NCBI GenBank assembly: GCA_036526195.1
Contig: DATCYZ010000033.1
Span: forward strand, 1 to 64,000
DNA length: 64,000 bases
Direction of reading: 5' to 3'
Source of the DNA: DATCYZ01 sp036526195
GTDB lineage: Bacteria > Pseudomonadota > Gammaproteobacteria > Burkholderiales > SG8-39
Both the position numbers and the translations under genes were made by a program. The notes below the pieces were generated by a model. That model had not been told where the DNA came from and searched no databases. It saw only the letters and a program-made list of their open reading frames with translations. How positions within the stretch are numbered: position 1 is the first letter of the stretch; every line of letters starts with the position of its first letter. This document shows positions 8,915 through 18,357 of the stretch, one piece after another.

Positions 8915-9721
8915 TCAGCCGCCGCGCAGCGCGGCGAGCACCGGCGCGGTGTCGGGACGCACGCCGCGCCAGAGGAAGAACGATTCCGCCGCCTGTTCCA
9001 CCAGCATGCCCGAGCCGTCGCTCGCCCGCGCCCCCGCGGCGCGCGCGAACGCGAGGAACGGCGTTTCGCGTCCGTAGACCATGTCGTAGCCGAGCGCCCC
9101 GGGCGCGAACACGCCTCCGGGAAGCGGCGGCATGCCGCCTGACATGCCGGCGGCGGTCGCGTTCACGACGATGTCGAAGGCTTCGCCGCCAAGGTCCTCA
9201 AACCCGCCGCCGCGCGTGCGCGGCTGGTCCTGCGCGAGCGCGAGCGCGCGCGAGGCGGTGCGGTTCGCGATCCGCAACGAGGCGACGCCCGCCTCCAGAA
9301 GCGGCGCCACCACGCCGCGCGCCGCGCCGCCCGCGCCGAGCAGGAGCACCCGCGCGCCCTCGAGCCGCACGCCGAGGTTGTCGCGCAGGTCGCGCACCAG
9401 GCCGACGCCGTCGGTGTTGTCGCCGCGGATCCCGTCGGCGTCGAAAAGCAGCGTGTTCACCGCGCCGGCCGCGCGCGCGCGCGCCGACAGCGTGTCCGAA
9501 AGCGCGAAGGCCTCCTCCTTGAACGGCAGCGTGACGTTCGTGCCGCGGGCGCCGGCGGCGCGAAACGCGGCCACGGTGCGGGCGAAGCCGTCCAGCGGCG
9601 CCTCGATGCGCTCATAGGTCATGGCTTGCCCGGTGGCGCGCGCGAAGGCCGCGTGGATCCCGGGCGAGCGCGAATGCGCCACCGGATTGCCGATCACCGC
9701 GTAGCGATCGCTCATGCGCAC
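8915..9721 (-). CDS. aroE: Shikimate dehydrogenase
   Basis: NADPH-dependent reduction of 3-dehydroshikimate to shikimate, 268 aa. Substrate-binding N-terminal domain with VIGNPVAHSRSP (9-20) and NVTLPFKEE holding catalytic Lys68; NTDGVGLV contains the conserved Asp. The nucleotide domain has LLLGAGGAARGVV and NRTASRA. The C-terminal GMLVEQAAESFFLWRG is standard. It lies between tonB (25 bp upstream) and mtgA. The other shikimate gene in the window is aroQ at 16 kb. Confidence 0.95.
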   Translation of the reverse strand: MRMSDRYAVIGNPVAHSRSPGIHAAFARATGQAMTYERIEAPLDGFARTVAAFRAAGARGTNVTLPFKEEAFALSDTLSARARAAGAVNTLLFDADGIRGDNTDGVGLVRDLRDNLGVRLEGARVLLLGAGGAARGVVAPLLEAGVASLRIANRTASRALALAQDQPRTRGGGFEDLGGEAFDIVVNATAAGMSGGMPPLPGGVFAPGALGYDMVYGRETPFLAFARAAGARASDGSGMLVEQAAESFFLWRGVRPDTAPVLAALRGG

Positions 9722-9746
9722 CCCGGCGACACGGGCGTGGCGATGG

Positions 9747-10697
9747 CTACTTGGTCCAGACCTGGTCGCCGTCGCCGAAGAACCAGGTGCGCGTGATCAC
9801 CAGCAGGTCGGTGTCGCGGCGGATCTCCGGCGGAAAGGCGCCGTAGGGTGAGGCCATGCGCACGATGCGGAACGCCGCCTCGTCCAGCACCTTCAGCCCG
9901 GAGGAGCGGTCGAGTTCGATCGCGTCGACGCTGCCGTCGGGCCGCAGCGTGACGGTGAGCCGCAGGTTGCCGTAGAGCTTGCCGCGCGCCTCGGGCGGGT
10001 AGTTGAGCGTGCCGACGCGCTCGACCTTGAGCCGCCAGTCCTCCTCGTACTGGGCGAAGCGGTACTCGGTGGCGCGCGCGCCGATGAACTTCTTGCGCGG
10101 GCGCTTCTGGTACTCGTGGGTCTGGCGGTCGATCGCCGCCTGCAGCTTGAGCGCCGCCATGGTCAGGTCGGCAAGCTCGCGGCCCGAGGGCGTCTGCGGC
10201 GCTTCCTCGCTCGGCGCCAACTTCGGTGCCGCGGTCTCGACCGGGACGCTCGCCGGCGTCGCCTGCTTCGCCTGCGCGAGCAGCTTGCGCTGCTGCGCCT
10301 CGAGCTGCTCGACGCGCCGCTTCGCCTCGGCGAGGTCGCGCCCGGGCTCGCGCGGGTTCGTCACCGGCAGGGCGGAACGGGCGATCTCGGCCTTGTCGGT
10401 GTTGCCGCCGCGATCGAGGTTGGCCTGCGCGAGCAGTTCCGCCTTCGAGGGCTTTTCCTTGGTGCGCGCGTTCACCAGCACGACTTCCAGGTGGGTGTCC
10501 GGCGACTTGAAGATGATCGCGTCCGGGAACTTGAAGTGCACCGACAGGGCGATGCCGTGCAACAGCATCGAGAGGCCGACGGAAACGTGCAGGACGCCGA
10601 TTCCGTTGAGGAATTTTGCCCACCGCCACGGCGGGCGCCACGCGCCTGTCGCAACGCTTCCCAGCAAATTCACCTCGCGGTCCAGAGCCTGCCGCAT
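9747..10697 (-). CDS. tonB: TonB-family energy transducer
   Basis: Inner-membrane-anchored periplasmic protein of 316 aa that would couple the proton-motive force to outer-membrane transport. A cytoplasmic N-terminus is followed by one membrane helix (about 33-55), a charged coiled-coil-prone linker (about 118-150, many Glu/Lys/Gln), and a C-terminal TonB domain with LNYPPEARGKLYGNLRLTV, VDAIELDRSSGLKVLDEAA and MASPYGAFPPEI. No exbB/exbD or receptor gene is adjacent. The linker is Lys/Glu/Ala-rich rather than the classical Pro-Glu/Pro-Lys rod. The tonB-aroE-mtgA order is typical of betaproteobacteria. Confidence 0.88.
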   Translation of the reverse strand: MRQALDREVNLLGSVATGAWRPPWRWAKFLNGIGVLHVSVGLSMLLHGIALSVHFKFPDAIIFKSPDTHLEVVLVNARTKEKPSKAELLAQANLDRGGNTDKAEIARSALPVTNPREPGRDLAEAKRRVEQLEAQQRKLLAQAKQATPASVPVETAAPKLAPSEEAPQTPSGRELADLTMAALKLQAAIDRQTHEYQKRPRKKFIGARATEYRFAQYEEDWRLKVERVGTLNYPPEARGKLYGNLRLTVTLRPDGSVDAIELDRSSGLKVLDEAAFRIVRMASPYGAFPPEIRRDTDLLVITRTWFFGDGDQVWTK

Positions 10698-10807
10698 TCT
10701 ACGCCACGGAACCCGGTGGCAACGCGCCTTGCGGCGCAGTCATTCGACGAGTTCCGCTGACGTCGGGGGTGCACGAGGGGGCGAAGCCCCATCGTTCCGG
10801 TCGTTCG

Positions 10808-12697
10808 CTAGGTGGCAGGCGCTTCGTCGCCCTCCAGACCCGTTTCCGCAACCGTTTCCGCGAGCGTTTCCCGGTAGGTGCAGACCACGGTTCGCTCCAG
10901 CAGGTCAATGTCCCCGAGCACCACCCGCACCCGGGTGCCGGGCAGCAGGTCGGGCAGCGAGGGCACGCGCAGCGAGAGCGGCAGGCGCACGATGCGCACC
11001 ACCCCTTCGCGCGCCACGACACCCTCCTGCTCGAAGGCCGATTCCTGCAGCAGCCAGCGCAGGCTCCAGTAGGTTTCCATGGCGCGCTGGTGCTCGTCGT
11101 AGCGGGCGTAGGTGAGCTCGAAGGCGCGCATCGCGCTGAGCAGGCCTTCCGAGGTCCGGCCGAGCGGCGCGCGCCGGCCCGACAGCGAGGCCACCAACTG
11201 GCGCTGGTTGACGAGATCGACGTAGCGTCGCAGCGGCGAGGTCATCCACGCGTAGCAGGACACGCCAAGGCCTTCGTGCGGCTCGGCATGCACGCTCAGG
11301 CGCACCTTGCCCGAGGTCTGCGCGCGGTAGATCGCGGCCACGTCGCGCTCGGCCAGCAGTTCGCCCCAGCGCGCGTTTGCAAGGATCATCAGTTCCGAGA
11401 CCATCTTGTCGAGCGGCGCGCCGCGCCGGCGCGTGGTGATGATCACGCGCTCGCCCTCCAGCGCGAAGGAATAGTCCGGCAGCGCGGCGTTCACGCTCGC
11501 CTTGCCGCGCGCGGCTTCGAGCGCCAGCGCGAAGCGCCACAGCACGCGCAGGTCTTCCTCGTGCGGCAGGCCCAGGCTGCGGTCCTCGGGAAAGGCCTCG
11601 TTCAGCCCGGCGTAGGCGCCATGGTGCAGGTTGCCCGCGATCTTTACCTGCTCGATGCGCGAGTGCGCGCCGCGGATCGACCAGTCCTCCGGCGACACCG
11701 TCAGGTAGAGCGACACCGCCGGCCTGGTGGTGCCGGCTTCCAGTGAATACTGCGCGATCACGTCCGGCGGCAGCATGGTGATCTTGTGCCCGGGCATGTA
11801 CGCGGTCGAGAGCCGGTCGCGGGCGATGGCGTCGATCGGCGAGCCGCCGGCGATGCTCAGCGCCGGCGCCGAGATGTGCACGCCGATGCGCAGCATGCCG
11901 TCGGCCAGCCGCTCCACCGAGAAGGCGTCGTCGACCTCGGTGGTGCCGGCGTCGTCCAGGCTGACCGCCTCCACCGGGGCGAGCGGCAGGTCCTGCGGCA
12001 CGTTCGGCAGTTCATGCTCCGGAAACCCGGCGCCACGCGGGAAGAACTCGTGCAGGAAGCGGTTGAAGTGAAAGTCGTGGCTGTCGTCGAGCACGCCGCA
12101 ACGCTCGAACAGGCGCGCCGGGACGAGTCCGGTGGCCTTGCAGGCGTCCTCGAAGGCGCGGGTCTCGGGCTTGTTGCGGTCCGGCGCGTAGAGCAGTTCG
12201 TCGCGCAGCGCGAGGATCTCCGCGGGGCATTCGAAGCGGATCAGCGCTGCCGTCCACTCGGCCGCCGCGGCCTGGATGCGCTTTTTCTTTTCCAGCCCGG
12301 CCAGCGCGCGCTCGAGCGTCTCCTTCGGCGCCGCGTGGTAGCGGCCGCGGCCGCGCCGGTAGAAGTACATCGGCGCGCCGTGCAGCCTGAAGAGCACGCC
12401 GGCCGCCTCGGCCGTCGTCGGCTCGCGACCGACGTAGTCTCGCGCAAGGGAGAGAAAATCGAACTCCACGCCGCTCGCGCAGCACTGCCAGAGGAAGTCG
12501 GTGTCAAGCGTCTCGGCGTAGGCCTGCGCCTGCGCGAGCAACTCCGCGCCCGCCGGCTGCTCGAAGCGCATCAGCACGTTGGCCGCCTTGATCTTGCTGC
12601 GCCGGCCGTGCAGGCTTTCCACCTGGAAGGAGGCCGGCGCCTGCGCGAGCACCGCGCCGACCTTGAAGTCTCCCTCTTCCTCGTACAGGACGTTCAT
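10808..12697 (-). CDS. RNase II/RNB-family exoribonuclease
   Basis: 3'-5' hydrolytic exoribonuclease, 629 aa from ATG 12697 (MNVLYEEEGDFKVG), chosen because the family starts here; the longer frame upstream only mirrors the esterase region. The RNB catalytic domain has the metal site VSLDDAGTTEVDDAFSVE, in which the position equivalent to one E. coli RNase II Asp is Glu, a conservative change. Other motifs are AYMPGHKITMLPP and the SCYAWMTSPLRRYVDLVNQ block. A small beta-barrel-like C-terminus follows. It is the betaproteobacterial RNB type rather than canonical RNase R; the exact substrate is unknown. Confidence 0.88.
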   Translation of the reverse strand: MNVLYEEEGDFKVGAVLAQAPASFQVESLHGRRSKIKAANVLMRFEQPAGAELLAQAQAYAETLDTDFLWQCCASGVEFDFLSLARDYVGREPTTAEAAGVLFRLHGAPMYFYRRGRGRYHAAPKETLERALAGLEKKKRIQAAAAEWTAALIRFECPAEILALRDELLYAPDRNKPETRAFEDACKATGLVPARLFERCGVLDDSHDFHFNRFLHEFFPRGAGFPEHELPNVPQDLPLAPVEAVSLDDAGTTEVDDAFSVERLADGMLRIGVHISAPALSIAGGSPIDAIARDRLSTAYMPGHKITMLPPDVIAQYSLEAGTTRPAVSLYLTVSPEDWSIRGAHSRIEQVKIAGNLHHGAYAGLNEAFPEDRSLGLPHEEDLRVLWRFALALEAARGKASVNAALPDYSFALEGERVIITTRRRGAPLDKMVSELMILANARWGELLAERDVAAIYRAQTSGKVRLSVHAEPHEGLGVSCYAWMTSPLRRYVDLVNQRQLVASLSGRRAPLGRTSEGLLSAMRAFELTYARYDEHQRAMETYWSLRWLLQESAFEQEGVVAREGVVRIVRLPLSLRVPSLPDLLPGTRVRVVLGDIDLLERTVVCTYRETLAETVAETGLEGDEAPAT

Positions 12698-12747
12698 GGC
12701 GGCCAAGTGTAGATCACGGATGCGCCGCTCGAGCGACGCAACCACGA

Positions 12748-13320
12748 TCAGTCCGTGCCTGCGATGCCCGCGAATGCGAGGATGCGCGGCAGGTGCTCGG
12801 GAAAGCTCCTGAGCGTGTGGTCGCCGCCGTCGCGGATCACGGTCCGCGCGCCGGCGTACTTCGCCGCGGCCGCGCGCCAGTCGAGGACTTCGTCGCCGGT
12901 CTCGAGCAACAGCAGGTAGCGCTCCGGATCGATGCGCTCGCGCAGCAGCGCGCGCCATTCATCGAGGTGCGCGCGCGTGAGCTGCCAGGGCACGTCGGTG
13001 TAGAGGTTGCGGTTCTCGCCGAGGTACGACTCGAGCCCGATGTGCGGCGTGATCGCGGGATTGATCAGCACCGCGCGCAGGTCGCGGGTTTCCGCGAACC
13101 AGGTGGCGTAGAACCCGCCGAGCGAACTGCCGACCAGCGTCGCCCGCGGGCCGGCCTGCGCGAGCGCCGCCTCGATGACGGCGAGCGCCGCGGCCGGTTG
13201 GTCCGGCAGCGCCGGGCAGAGGAACTTGTCGCCCACGCCGCGCGCCTGCATGTACGCGTGCATGGCGCGCGCCTTGTGCGAGGCCGGCGCGCTGTTGAAG
13301 CCGTGCAGGTAGACGATCAT
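12748..13320 (-). CDS. YqiA-like alpha/beta-hydrolase (esterase)
   Basis: Small esterase-type hydrolase, 190 aa, of the YqiA/UPF0227 kind. N-terminal YLHGFNSAPASHKA gives the oxyanion-hole region, VGSSLGGFYATWFAE holds the nucleophile Ser, LLLETGDEVLDW the acid, and DGGDHTLRSFPE the catalytic His. The ATG at 13320 overlaps the mpl stop by 4 bp (ATGA), so it is translated with mpl. Physiological substrate unknown. Confidence 0.88.
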   Translation of the reverse strand: MIVYLHGFNSAPASHKARAMHAYMQARGVGDKFLCPALPDQPAAALAVIEAALAQAGPRATLVGSSLGGFYATWFAETRDLRAVLINPAITPHIGLESYLGENRNLYTDVPWQLTRAHLDEWRALLRERIDPERYLLLLETGDEVLDWRAAAAKYAGARTVIRDGGDHTLRSFPEHLPRILAFAGIAGTD

Positions 13321-14684
13321 GCCGCCGCAGGCTTGCCGGAGAGCCGCTCGAGCAGCAGGCCGTGCAGGCCGCCGAAGCTGCCGTTCGACATGACCAGCAC
13401 GTGGTCGCCGGGTCGCGCCGCCGCGACGATCGCCTGCGCGAGGCGCTCGATGTCGTCCTCGCAATGCAGGCGCGCGCCAAGCGAGGCCAGCGCGACGGCC
13501 GGATCCCAGTCGAGGCCGGCGCCATGGACGAACACCGCATCAGCGGCGGCGAGGCTGGCGGGCAGCGCCGCCTTCATCGCGCCGAGCTTCATGGTGTTCG
13601 AGCGCGGCTCGAGCACGGCGAGGATGCGCGCCCTACCGACCCTGGCGCGCAGGCCTTCGAGCGTGGTGCGGATCGCCGTCGGGTGATGGGCGAAGTCGTC
13701 GTAGACGCGCACGCCGTTGACCTCGCCGCGCAGTTCCATGCGCCTGCGCACCCCGGCAAAGCGGCCGAGCGCGTCGATTGCCGCCGCCGGCTCGACCCCG
13801 GCATGGCGTGCCGCCGCAATCGCCGCCAGGGCATTCATCCGGTTGTGCGCGCCGGTAAGCGCCCACTTCACCGTGCCGACCGGGGTTCCGCGCCAGGACA
13901 CGGCGAACGATTCGTTCGAGCCGTTGCCCACGCCCTGCCAGCCGGCCGGGCTGCCGAAGGTTTCGACGCCGCTCCAGCAGCCACGGTCCAGCACCCGGCA
14001 AAGGGCGTGGTCATTAGCGTTCGAAACGATCAGGCCGGAGGAGGGGATGGTGCGCACGAAGTGGTGAAATTGCCGTTCGATCGCCGCAAGATCGTCGAAG
14101 ATGTCTGCATGATCGAACTCGAGATTGTTCAGAATCGCGGTCCTCGGCCGGTAGTGGACAAATTTCGAGCGCTTGTCGAAGAAGGCGGTGTCGTACTCGT
14201 CGGCCTCGATCACGAAGTGCTTGCCGCTGCCGAGGCGCGCGGAACCCGCGAAGTTCGACGGCATGCCGCCGATCAGGAAGCCTGGCGCGTGGCCGGCATC
14301 TTCCAGGATCCAGGCCAGCATCGCGCTGGTGGTCGTCTTGCCGTGGGTGCCGGCGACCGCCAGCACATGCCGGCCGTGCAGCACCTGCGCGGCGAGCCAT
14401 TCGGGACCCGACACATAGCGCTCGCCGCGATCGAGGATCGCCTCCATGAGCGGGGTGCCGCGTCGCACCACGTTGCCGACCACCCAGAGGTCGGGCGCGA
14501 GTGCCACCTGCCCGGCGTCGAAGCCCTCGACCAGGTCGATGCCGAGCGCTTCGAGCTGCTCGCTCATCGGCGGGTAGACATTGGCGTCGCAGCCGGTCAC
14601 CCGGAAGCCGGCTTCACGCGCAAGCGCCGCGACGCCTCCCATGAAGGTGCCGCAGATGCCGAGGATGTGGATATGGGTCGCCAT
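13317..14684 (-). CDS. mpl: UDP-N-acetylmuramate:L-Ala-gamma-D-Glu-meso-DAP ligase
   Basis: Murein-recycling ligase that reattaches the recovered tripeptide to UDP-MurNAc, 455 aa, Mur ligase family. Seen: the N-terminal HILGICGTFMGGVAALAREAG binding loop, the ATP P-loop GTHGKTTTSAMLAW, and the acidic ADEYDTAFFDKRSKFVHYRP stretch characteristic of Mpl. Later come VYDDFAHHPTAI and LEPRSNTMKLG. Translationally coupled to the downstream esterase. A Mpl protein implies DAP-type peptidoglycan and recycling. Confidence 0.95.
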   Translation of the reverse strand: MATHIHILGICGTFMGGVAALAREAGFRVTGCDANVYPPMSEQLEALGIDLVEGFDAGQVALAPDLWVVGNVVRRGTPLMEAILDRGERYVSGPEWLAAQVLHGRHVLAVAGTHGKTTTSAMLAWILEDAGHAPGFLIGGMPSNFAGSARLGSGKHFVIEADEYDTAFFDKRSKFVHYRPRTAILNNLEFDHADIFDDLAAIERQFHHFVRTIPSSGLIVSNANDHALCRVLDRGCWSGVETFGSPAGWQGVGNGSNESFAVSWRGTPVGTVKWALTGAHNRMNALAAIAAARHAGVEPAAAIDALGRFAGVRRRMELRGEVNGVRVYDDFAHHPTAIRTTLEGLRARVGRARILAVLEPRSNTMKLGAMKAALPASLAAADAVFVHGAGLDWDPAVALASLGARLHCEDDIERLAQAIVAAARPGDHVLVMSNGSFGGLHGLLLERLSGKPAAA

Positions 14685-14761
14685 GGCCGGGAGGCGAAAA
14701 GGCGTCGATTCTACGGGATGTCACGCTAAGATCGGCGTCATCCGCTCCGGGGAAGCACGAC

Positions 14762-15403
14762 ATGAACCGACGCAACGCGCGCCAGAACGGGCTGCGGGCC
14801 AGCATCGCCGCCGCCGCCGCGCGCATCATGGCCGAGGACGGCATCGACGACTTCGCGCTCGCCAAGCGCAAGGCCGCGCGCCAGCTCGGCGCCGACGAGC
14901 GCAGCGGCCTGCCGACCAACGAGGAAATCGAGGCCGAACTGCTGTCGTATCGCGCGCTCTACCAACCCGACGAGCACGCCGAACGCATCAACGCCCTGCG
15001 TCGCGTTGCGCTCGACGCCATGCGCGCGCTCGAGCAGTTCAACCCCTACCTGACCGGCCCGGTGCTGCGCGGCAGCGCCGGCCGTTACGCGGAGATCGAC
15101 CTGCAGCTGTTTCCGGAGAGCGCCAAGGCGGTCGAGTTGTTCCTGCTCGATCGCGGCATCGTCTACGCCTCGTCCGAGGTGCGGCGCTTCTCGGGGGACC
15201 GGGCGCACGCCGCGGCAGTGCTGACCCTGCACTGGGAAGGGGCGCAGCTGCGGCTCACGGTGCACGACCCGCGCGACGAACGCCTCGCCATGAAGACCTC
15301 GCAGGCGGGCCGCGTCATCGACCGTGCGGGGATCGCCGAGGTGGGCGCGATGCTGCTCGCGCCGCGCGGCGACGCCGGGCGCGCCGCCGCCGGGCGCGAA
15401 TGA
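14762..15403 (+). CDS. Conserved hypothetical protein with nucleotidyltransferase-like GS...EIDL motif
   Basis: 213 aa, no named family recognised. The N-terminal half is helical and basic (MNRRNARQNGLRASIAAAAA) with a Glu-rich centre. At about 102-116, LRGSAGRYAEIDLQLF resembles the minimal nucleotidyltransferase signature (hGS followed by [DE]hD), suggesting a polymerase-beta-type fold; this is inference from the motif alone. Its stop overlaps the start of the TlpA gene by 4 bp (ATGA), so the two are co-translated. It is divergent from mpl (77 bp). Ala/Arg-rich C-terminus. Confidence 0.75.
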   Translation: MNRRNARQNGLRASIAAAAARIMAEDGIDDFALAKRKAARQLGADERSGLPTNEEIEAELLSYRALYQPDEHAERINALRRVALDAMRALEQFNPYLTGPVLRGSAGRYAEIDLQLFPESAKAVELFLLDRGIVYASSEVRRFSGDRAHAAAVLTLHWEGAQLRLTVHDPRDERLAMKTSQAGRVIDRAGIAEVGAMLLAPRGDAGRAAAGRE

Positions 15404-15927
15404 AGGCGAGCCGCCGCGAAATCCTCGCCTTCGCAGGCGTCGGACTCGGGGCTGCGGCGATCGGCGCCGTGCTCGCGCCGAAACTGCTGCAGTCGAACGG
15501 CGGTATCGCGGACCTGCTGGCGATCGATTTGCGCGATCTCGAGGGCCGTACGCGCAGGATTTCGGAATGGCGCGGCAAGGTGGTGGTGTGCAATTTCTGG
15601 GCGACCTGGTGCGCGCCCTGCCGGGAAGAGATCCCGATGCTGGTGGCCCTGCGCGATAAATATGCAGCCAACGGCCTGGAAGTTGTCGGTATCGCCATAG
15701 ATACGGCTGACAAAATCGCCGAATTCACAAAAACGGTACAGATTTCCTACCCGATCCTGATTGCCCCGGCCGCCGGACTCGATTTGATGCGCGCCTTGGG
15801 CAACGTGGCCGGCGGCTTGCCGTTCACTGTCGTGCTCGACCGAAAGGGTACACTTGCGCACCGCAAGCTCGGCCTGCTCAGGCGCGAAGCCCTCGAGCCG
15901 GTCCTGACCGGGGCGCTCGGGAACTGA
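15400..15927 (+). CDS. TlpA-family thioredoxin-like protein
   Basis: 175 aa redoxin exported or anchored by its N-terminus. The N-terminus has SRREIL followed by a hydrophobic Ala/Gly stretch (about 8-30), a twin-arginine-like signal. The thioredoxin domain carries the active site NFWATWCAPCREE (Cys-Ala-Pro-Cys), then VVGIAIDTADKIAEF and the cis-Pro region GGLPFTVVLDRKG. Likely a periplasmic thiol-disulfide reductase for cytochrome c maturation or general use; target unknown. The start at 15400 overlaps the upstream hypothetical gene's stop. Confidence 0.9.
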   Translation: MKASRREILAFAGVGLGAAAIGAVLAPKLLQSNGGIADLLAIDLRDLEGRTRRISEWRGKVVVCNFWATWCAPCREEIPMLVALRDKYAANGLEVVGIAIDTADKIAEFTKTVQISYPILIAPAAGLDLMRALGNVAGGLPFTVVLDRKGTLAHRKLGLLRREALEPVLTGALGN

Positions 15928-15996
15928 TCCCGGACCCCGAAGTTTCAGCGGGATACAGTCGCTAAAAGCGTCTAAAATGCGGCCAACTGCCTGCAA

Positions 15997-16473
15997 ATGC
16001 TCAAGAACAGAAAGCCAAAAGCACCCGGGGTACTGGTCCTTCACGGACCGAACCTGAACCTGCTGGGGACCCGCGAACCGGATCTCTACGGCCGCGAGAC
16101 GCTGGCCGACATCAACGCCCGGCTCGCGGCCACCGCGCGTGCCGCGGGCACGCCGCTGGCCAGCTTCCAGAGCAATCACGAGGGCGCTCTGGTCGACCGC
16201 CTGCACCAGGCCCGCACCGACGGCAGCGCCTTCCTGATCCTGAACCCGGCGGCCTACACCCACACCAGCATCGCCTTGCGCGACGCGATCTCCGCGGTGC
16301 GGCTGCCCTTCATCGAAGTGCACCTGACCAACGTGCATGCCCGGGAAGCCTTCCGGCATCGCTCCTTTTTCTCGGACATCGCCCTCGGCACGATCTGCGG
16401 ACTCGGCAGCCAGGGCTATGACCTTGCCCTCACCTTTGCGCTGTCCCGGCTCGCCGGGTCGGGCACGGCATAG
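15997..16473 (+). CDS. aroQ: 3-dehydroquinate dehydratase, type II
   Basis: Third step of the shikimate pathway, 158 aa dodecameric type II enzyme. [21 protein letters not shown] contains the conserved Asn/Arg and the catalytic Tyr. [32 protein letters not shown] (catalytic His in YTH) and [18 protein letters not shown] complete the site. The aroQ-accB-accC order is a recurrent betaproteobacterial cluster. Confidence 0.96.
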   Translation: MLKNRKPKAPGVLVLHGPNLNLLGTREPDLYGRETLADINARLAATARAAGTPLASFQSNHEGALVDRLHQARTDGSAFLILNPAAYTHTSIALRDAISAVRLPFIEVHLTNVHAREAFRHRSFFSDIALGTICGLGSQGYDLALTFALSRLAGSGTA

Positions 16474-16525
16474 ACGATCACCACGCCGGGCGCCGCGTCG
16501 CCCCCGGCCGCAGGGAGACCCCAGC

Positions 16526-16990
<465 letters not shown>

Positions 16991-16994
16991 CCGG

Positions 16995-18353
16995 ATGTTC
17001 GAAAAGATCCTCATCGCCAACCGCGGCGAAATCGCGCTGCGCATCCAGCGCGCCTGCCGCGAGATGGGCATTCGCACGGTGGTGGTGCATTCGGAGGCCG
17101 ACACCGAGGCGAAGTACGTCAAGCTCGCCGACGAATCGGTCTGCATCGGCCCGCCCGCCGCCTCGCAAAGCTACCTGAACATCCCGGCCATCATCAGCGC
17201 CGCGGAAGTCACCGACGCCGAGGCGATCCATCCCGGCTACGGCTTCCTTTCGGAGAACGCGGATTTCGCCGAGAAGGTCGAGGGCTCGGGCTTCGTCTTC
17301 ATCGGCCCGCGACCGGAGAACATCCGCCTGATGGGCGACAAGGTGAGCGCCAAGCAGGCGATGGTGAAGGCCGGCGTGCCCACGGTGCCCGGTTCCGAGG
17401 GCGCGCTGCCAGAAGACCCGAAGGAGGTGGTGCGCGTCGCGCGCCGCGTCGGCTACCCGGTGATCATCAAGGCCGCGGGCGGCGGCGGCGGGCGCGGCAT
17501 GCGCGTGGTGCACACCGAGGCGGCGCTGCTGAACGCGGTGAACATGACGCGCGCCGAGGCGCAGGCGGCCTTCGGCAACCCGATCGTGTACCTGGAGAAG
17601 TTCCTCGAGAACCCGCGCCACATCGAGATCCAGGTGCTGGCCGACGCCCACAGGAACGCGGTCTACCTCGGCGAGCGCGACTGCTCGCTGCAGCGCCGCC
17701 ACCAGAAGGTGATCGAGGAGGCGCCGGCACCGGACCTGCTACCGAAGCTGCGCGACCGCATCGGCGAGCGCTGCGTCGAGGCCTGCAAGAAGTTCAACTA
17801 CCGCGGCGCCGGCACCTTCGAATTCCTGTTCCAGGACGGGGAGTTCTACTTCATCGAGATGAACACGCGCGTGCAGGTGGAGCACCCGGTGACCGAGATG
17901 ATCACCGGCATCGACATCGTGCAGAGCCAGATCCGCATCGCCGCGGGCGAGAAGCTGCCCTTCCGGCAGAAGGACATCCAGTTCCGCGGGCACGCCATCG
18001 AATGCCGCATCAACGCCGAGGACCCCTACCGTTTCACGCCCTCGCCGGGGAAGATCACCTCGTACCACCCGCCGGGCGGGCCCGGCATCCGCGTCGATTC
18101 GCACGTCTACCACGGCTACACCGTGCCGCCGTACTACGACTCGATGGTCGGCAAGGTGATCGCCTACGGCGCGACCCGCGACCAGGCGATCCGCCGCATG
18201 CGCGTGGCGCTCTCGGAGATGGTGGTCGAGGGCATCCGCACCAACCTGCCGCTGCACCAGGAACTGCTGAACGACGCGCGCTTCGTGCGCGGCGGGGTGT
18301 CGATCCACTACCTCGAGAACAAGCTGCTGCAGGAACACAAGGGGTCGAAGTAG
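16995..18353 (+). CDS. accC: Acetyl-CoA carboxylase, biotin carboxylase subunit
   Basis: ATP-dependent carboxylation of AccB-biotin, 452 aa. ATP-grasp enzyme with [20 protein letters not shown] at the start, [15 protein letters not shown], the glycine-rich loop [32 protein letters not shown], and [16 protein letters not shown]. Length and motifs are canonical. Co-transcribed with accB and prmA (4-bp gap). Confidence 0.97.
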   Translation: MFEKILIANRGEIALRIQRACREMGIRTVVVHSEADTEAKYVKLADESVCIGPPAASQSYLNIPAIISAAEVTDAEAIHPGYGFLSENADFAEKVEGSGFVFIGPRPENIRLMGDKVSAKQAMVKAGVPTVPGSEGALPEDPKEVVRVARRVGYPVIIKAAGGGGGRGMRVVHTEAALLNAVNMTRAEAQAAFGNPIVYLEKFLENPRHIEIQVLADAHRNAVYLGERDCSLQRRHQKVIEEAPAPDLLPKLRDRIGERCVEACKKFNYRGAGTFEFLFQDGEFYFIEMNTRVQVEHPVTEMITGIDIVQSQIRIAAGEKLPFRQKDIQFRGHAIECRINAEDPYRFTPSPGKITSYHPPGGPGIRVDSHVYHGYTVPPYYDSMVGKVIAYGATRDQAIRRMRVALSEMVVEGIRTNLPLHQELLNDARFVRGGVSIHYLENKLLQEHKGSK

Positions 18354-18357
18354 CCGC

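Noticed and set aside
7017..9077. 686-codon plus-strand open frame opposite mgtE and mtgA
   Set aside because: Antisense shadow, His/Arg/Leu-rich without recognisable motifs.
10770..10790. GGGGC/GCCCC hairpin between the RNase and tonB genes
   Set aside because: Short stem with a 3-nt loop in GC-rich DNA and no T-run; such stems are expected by chance.
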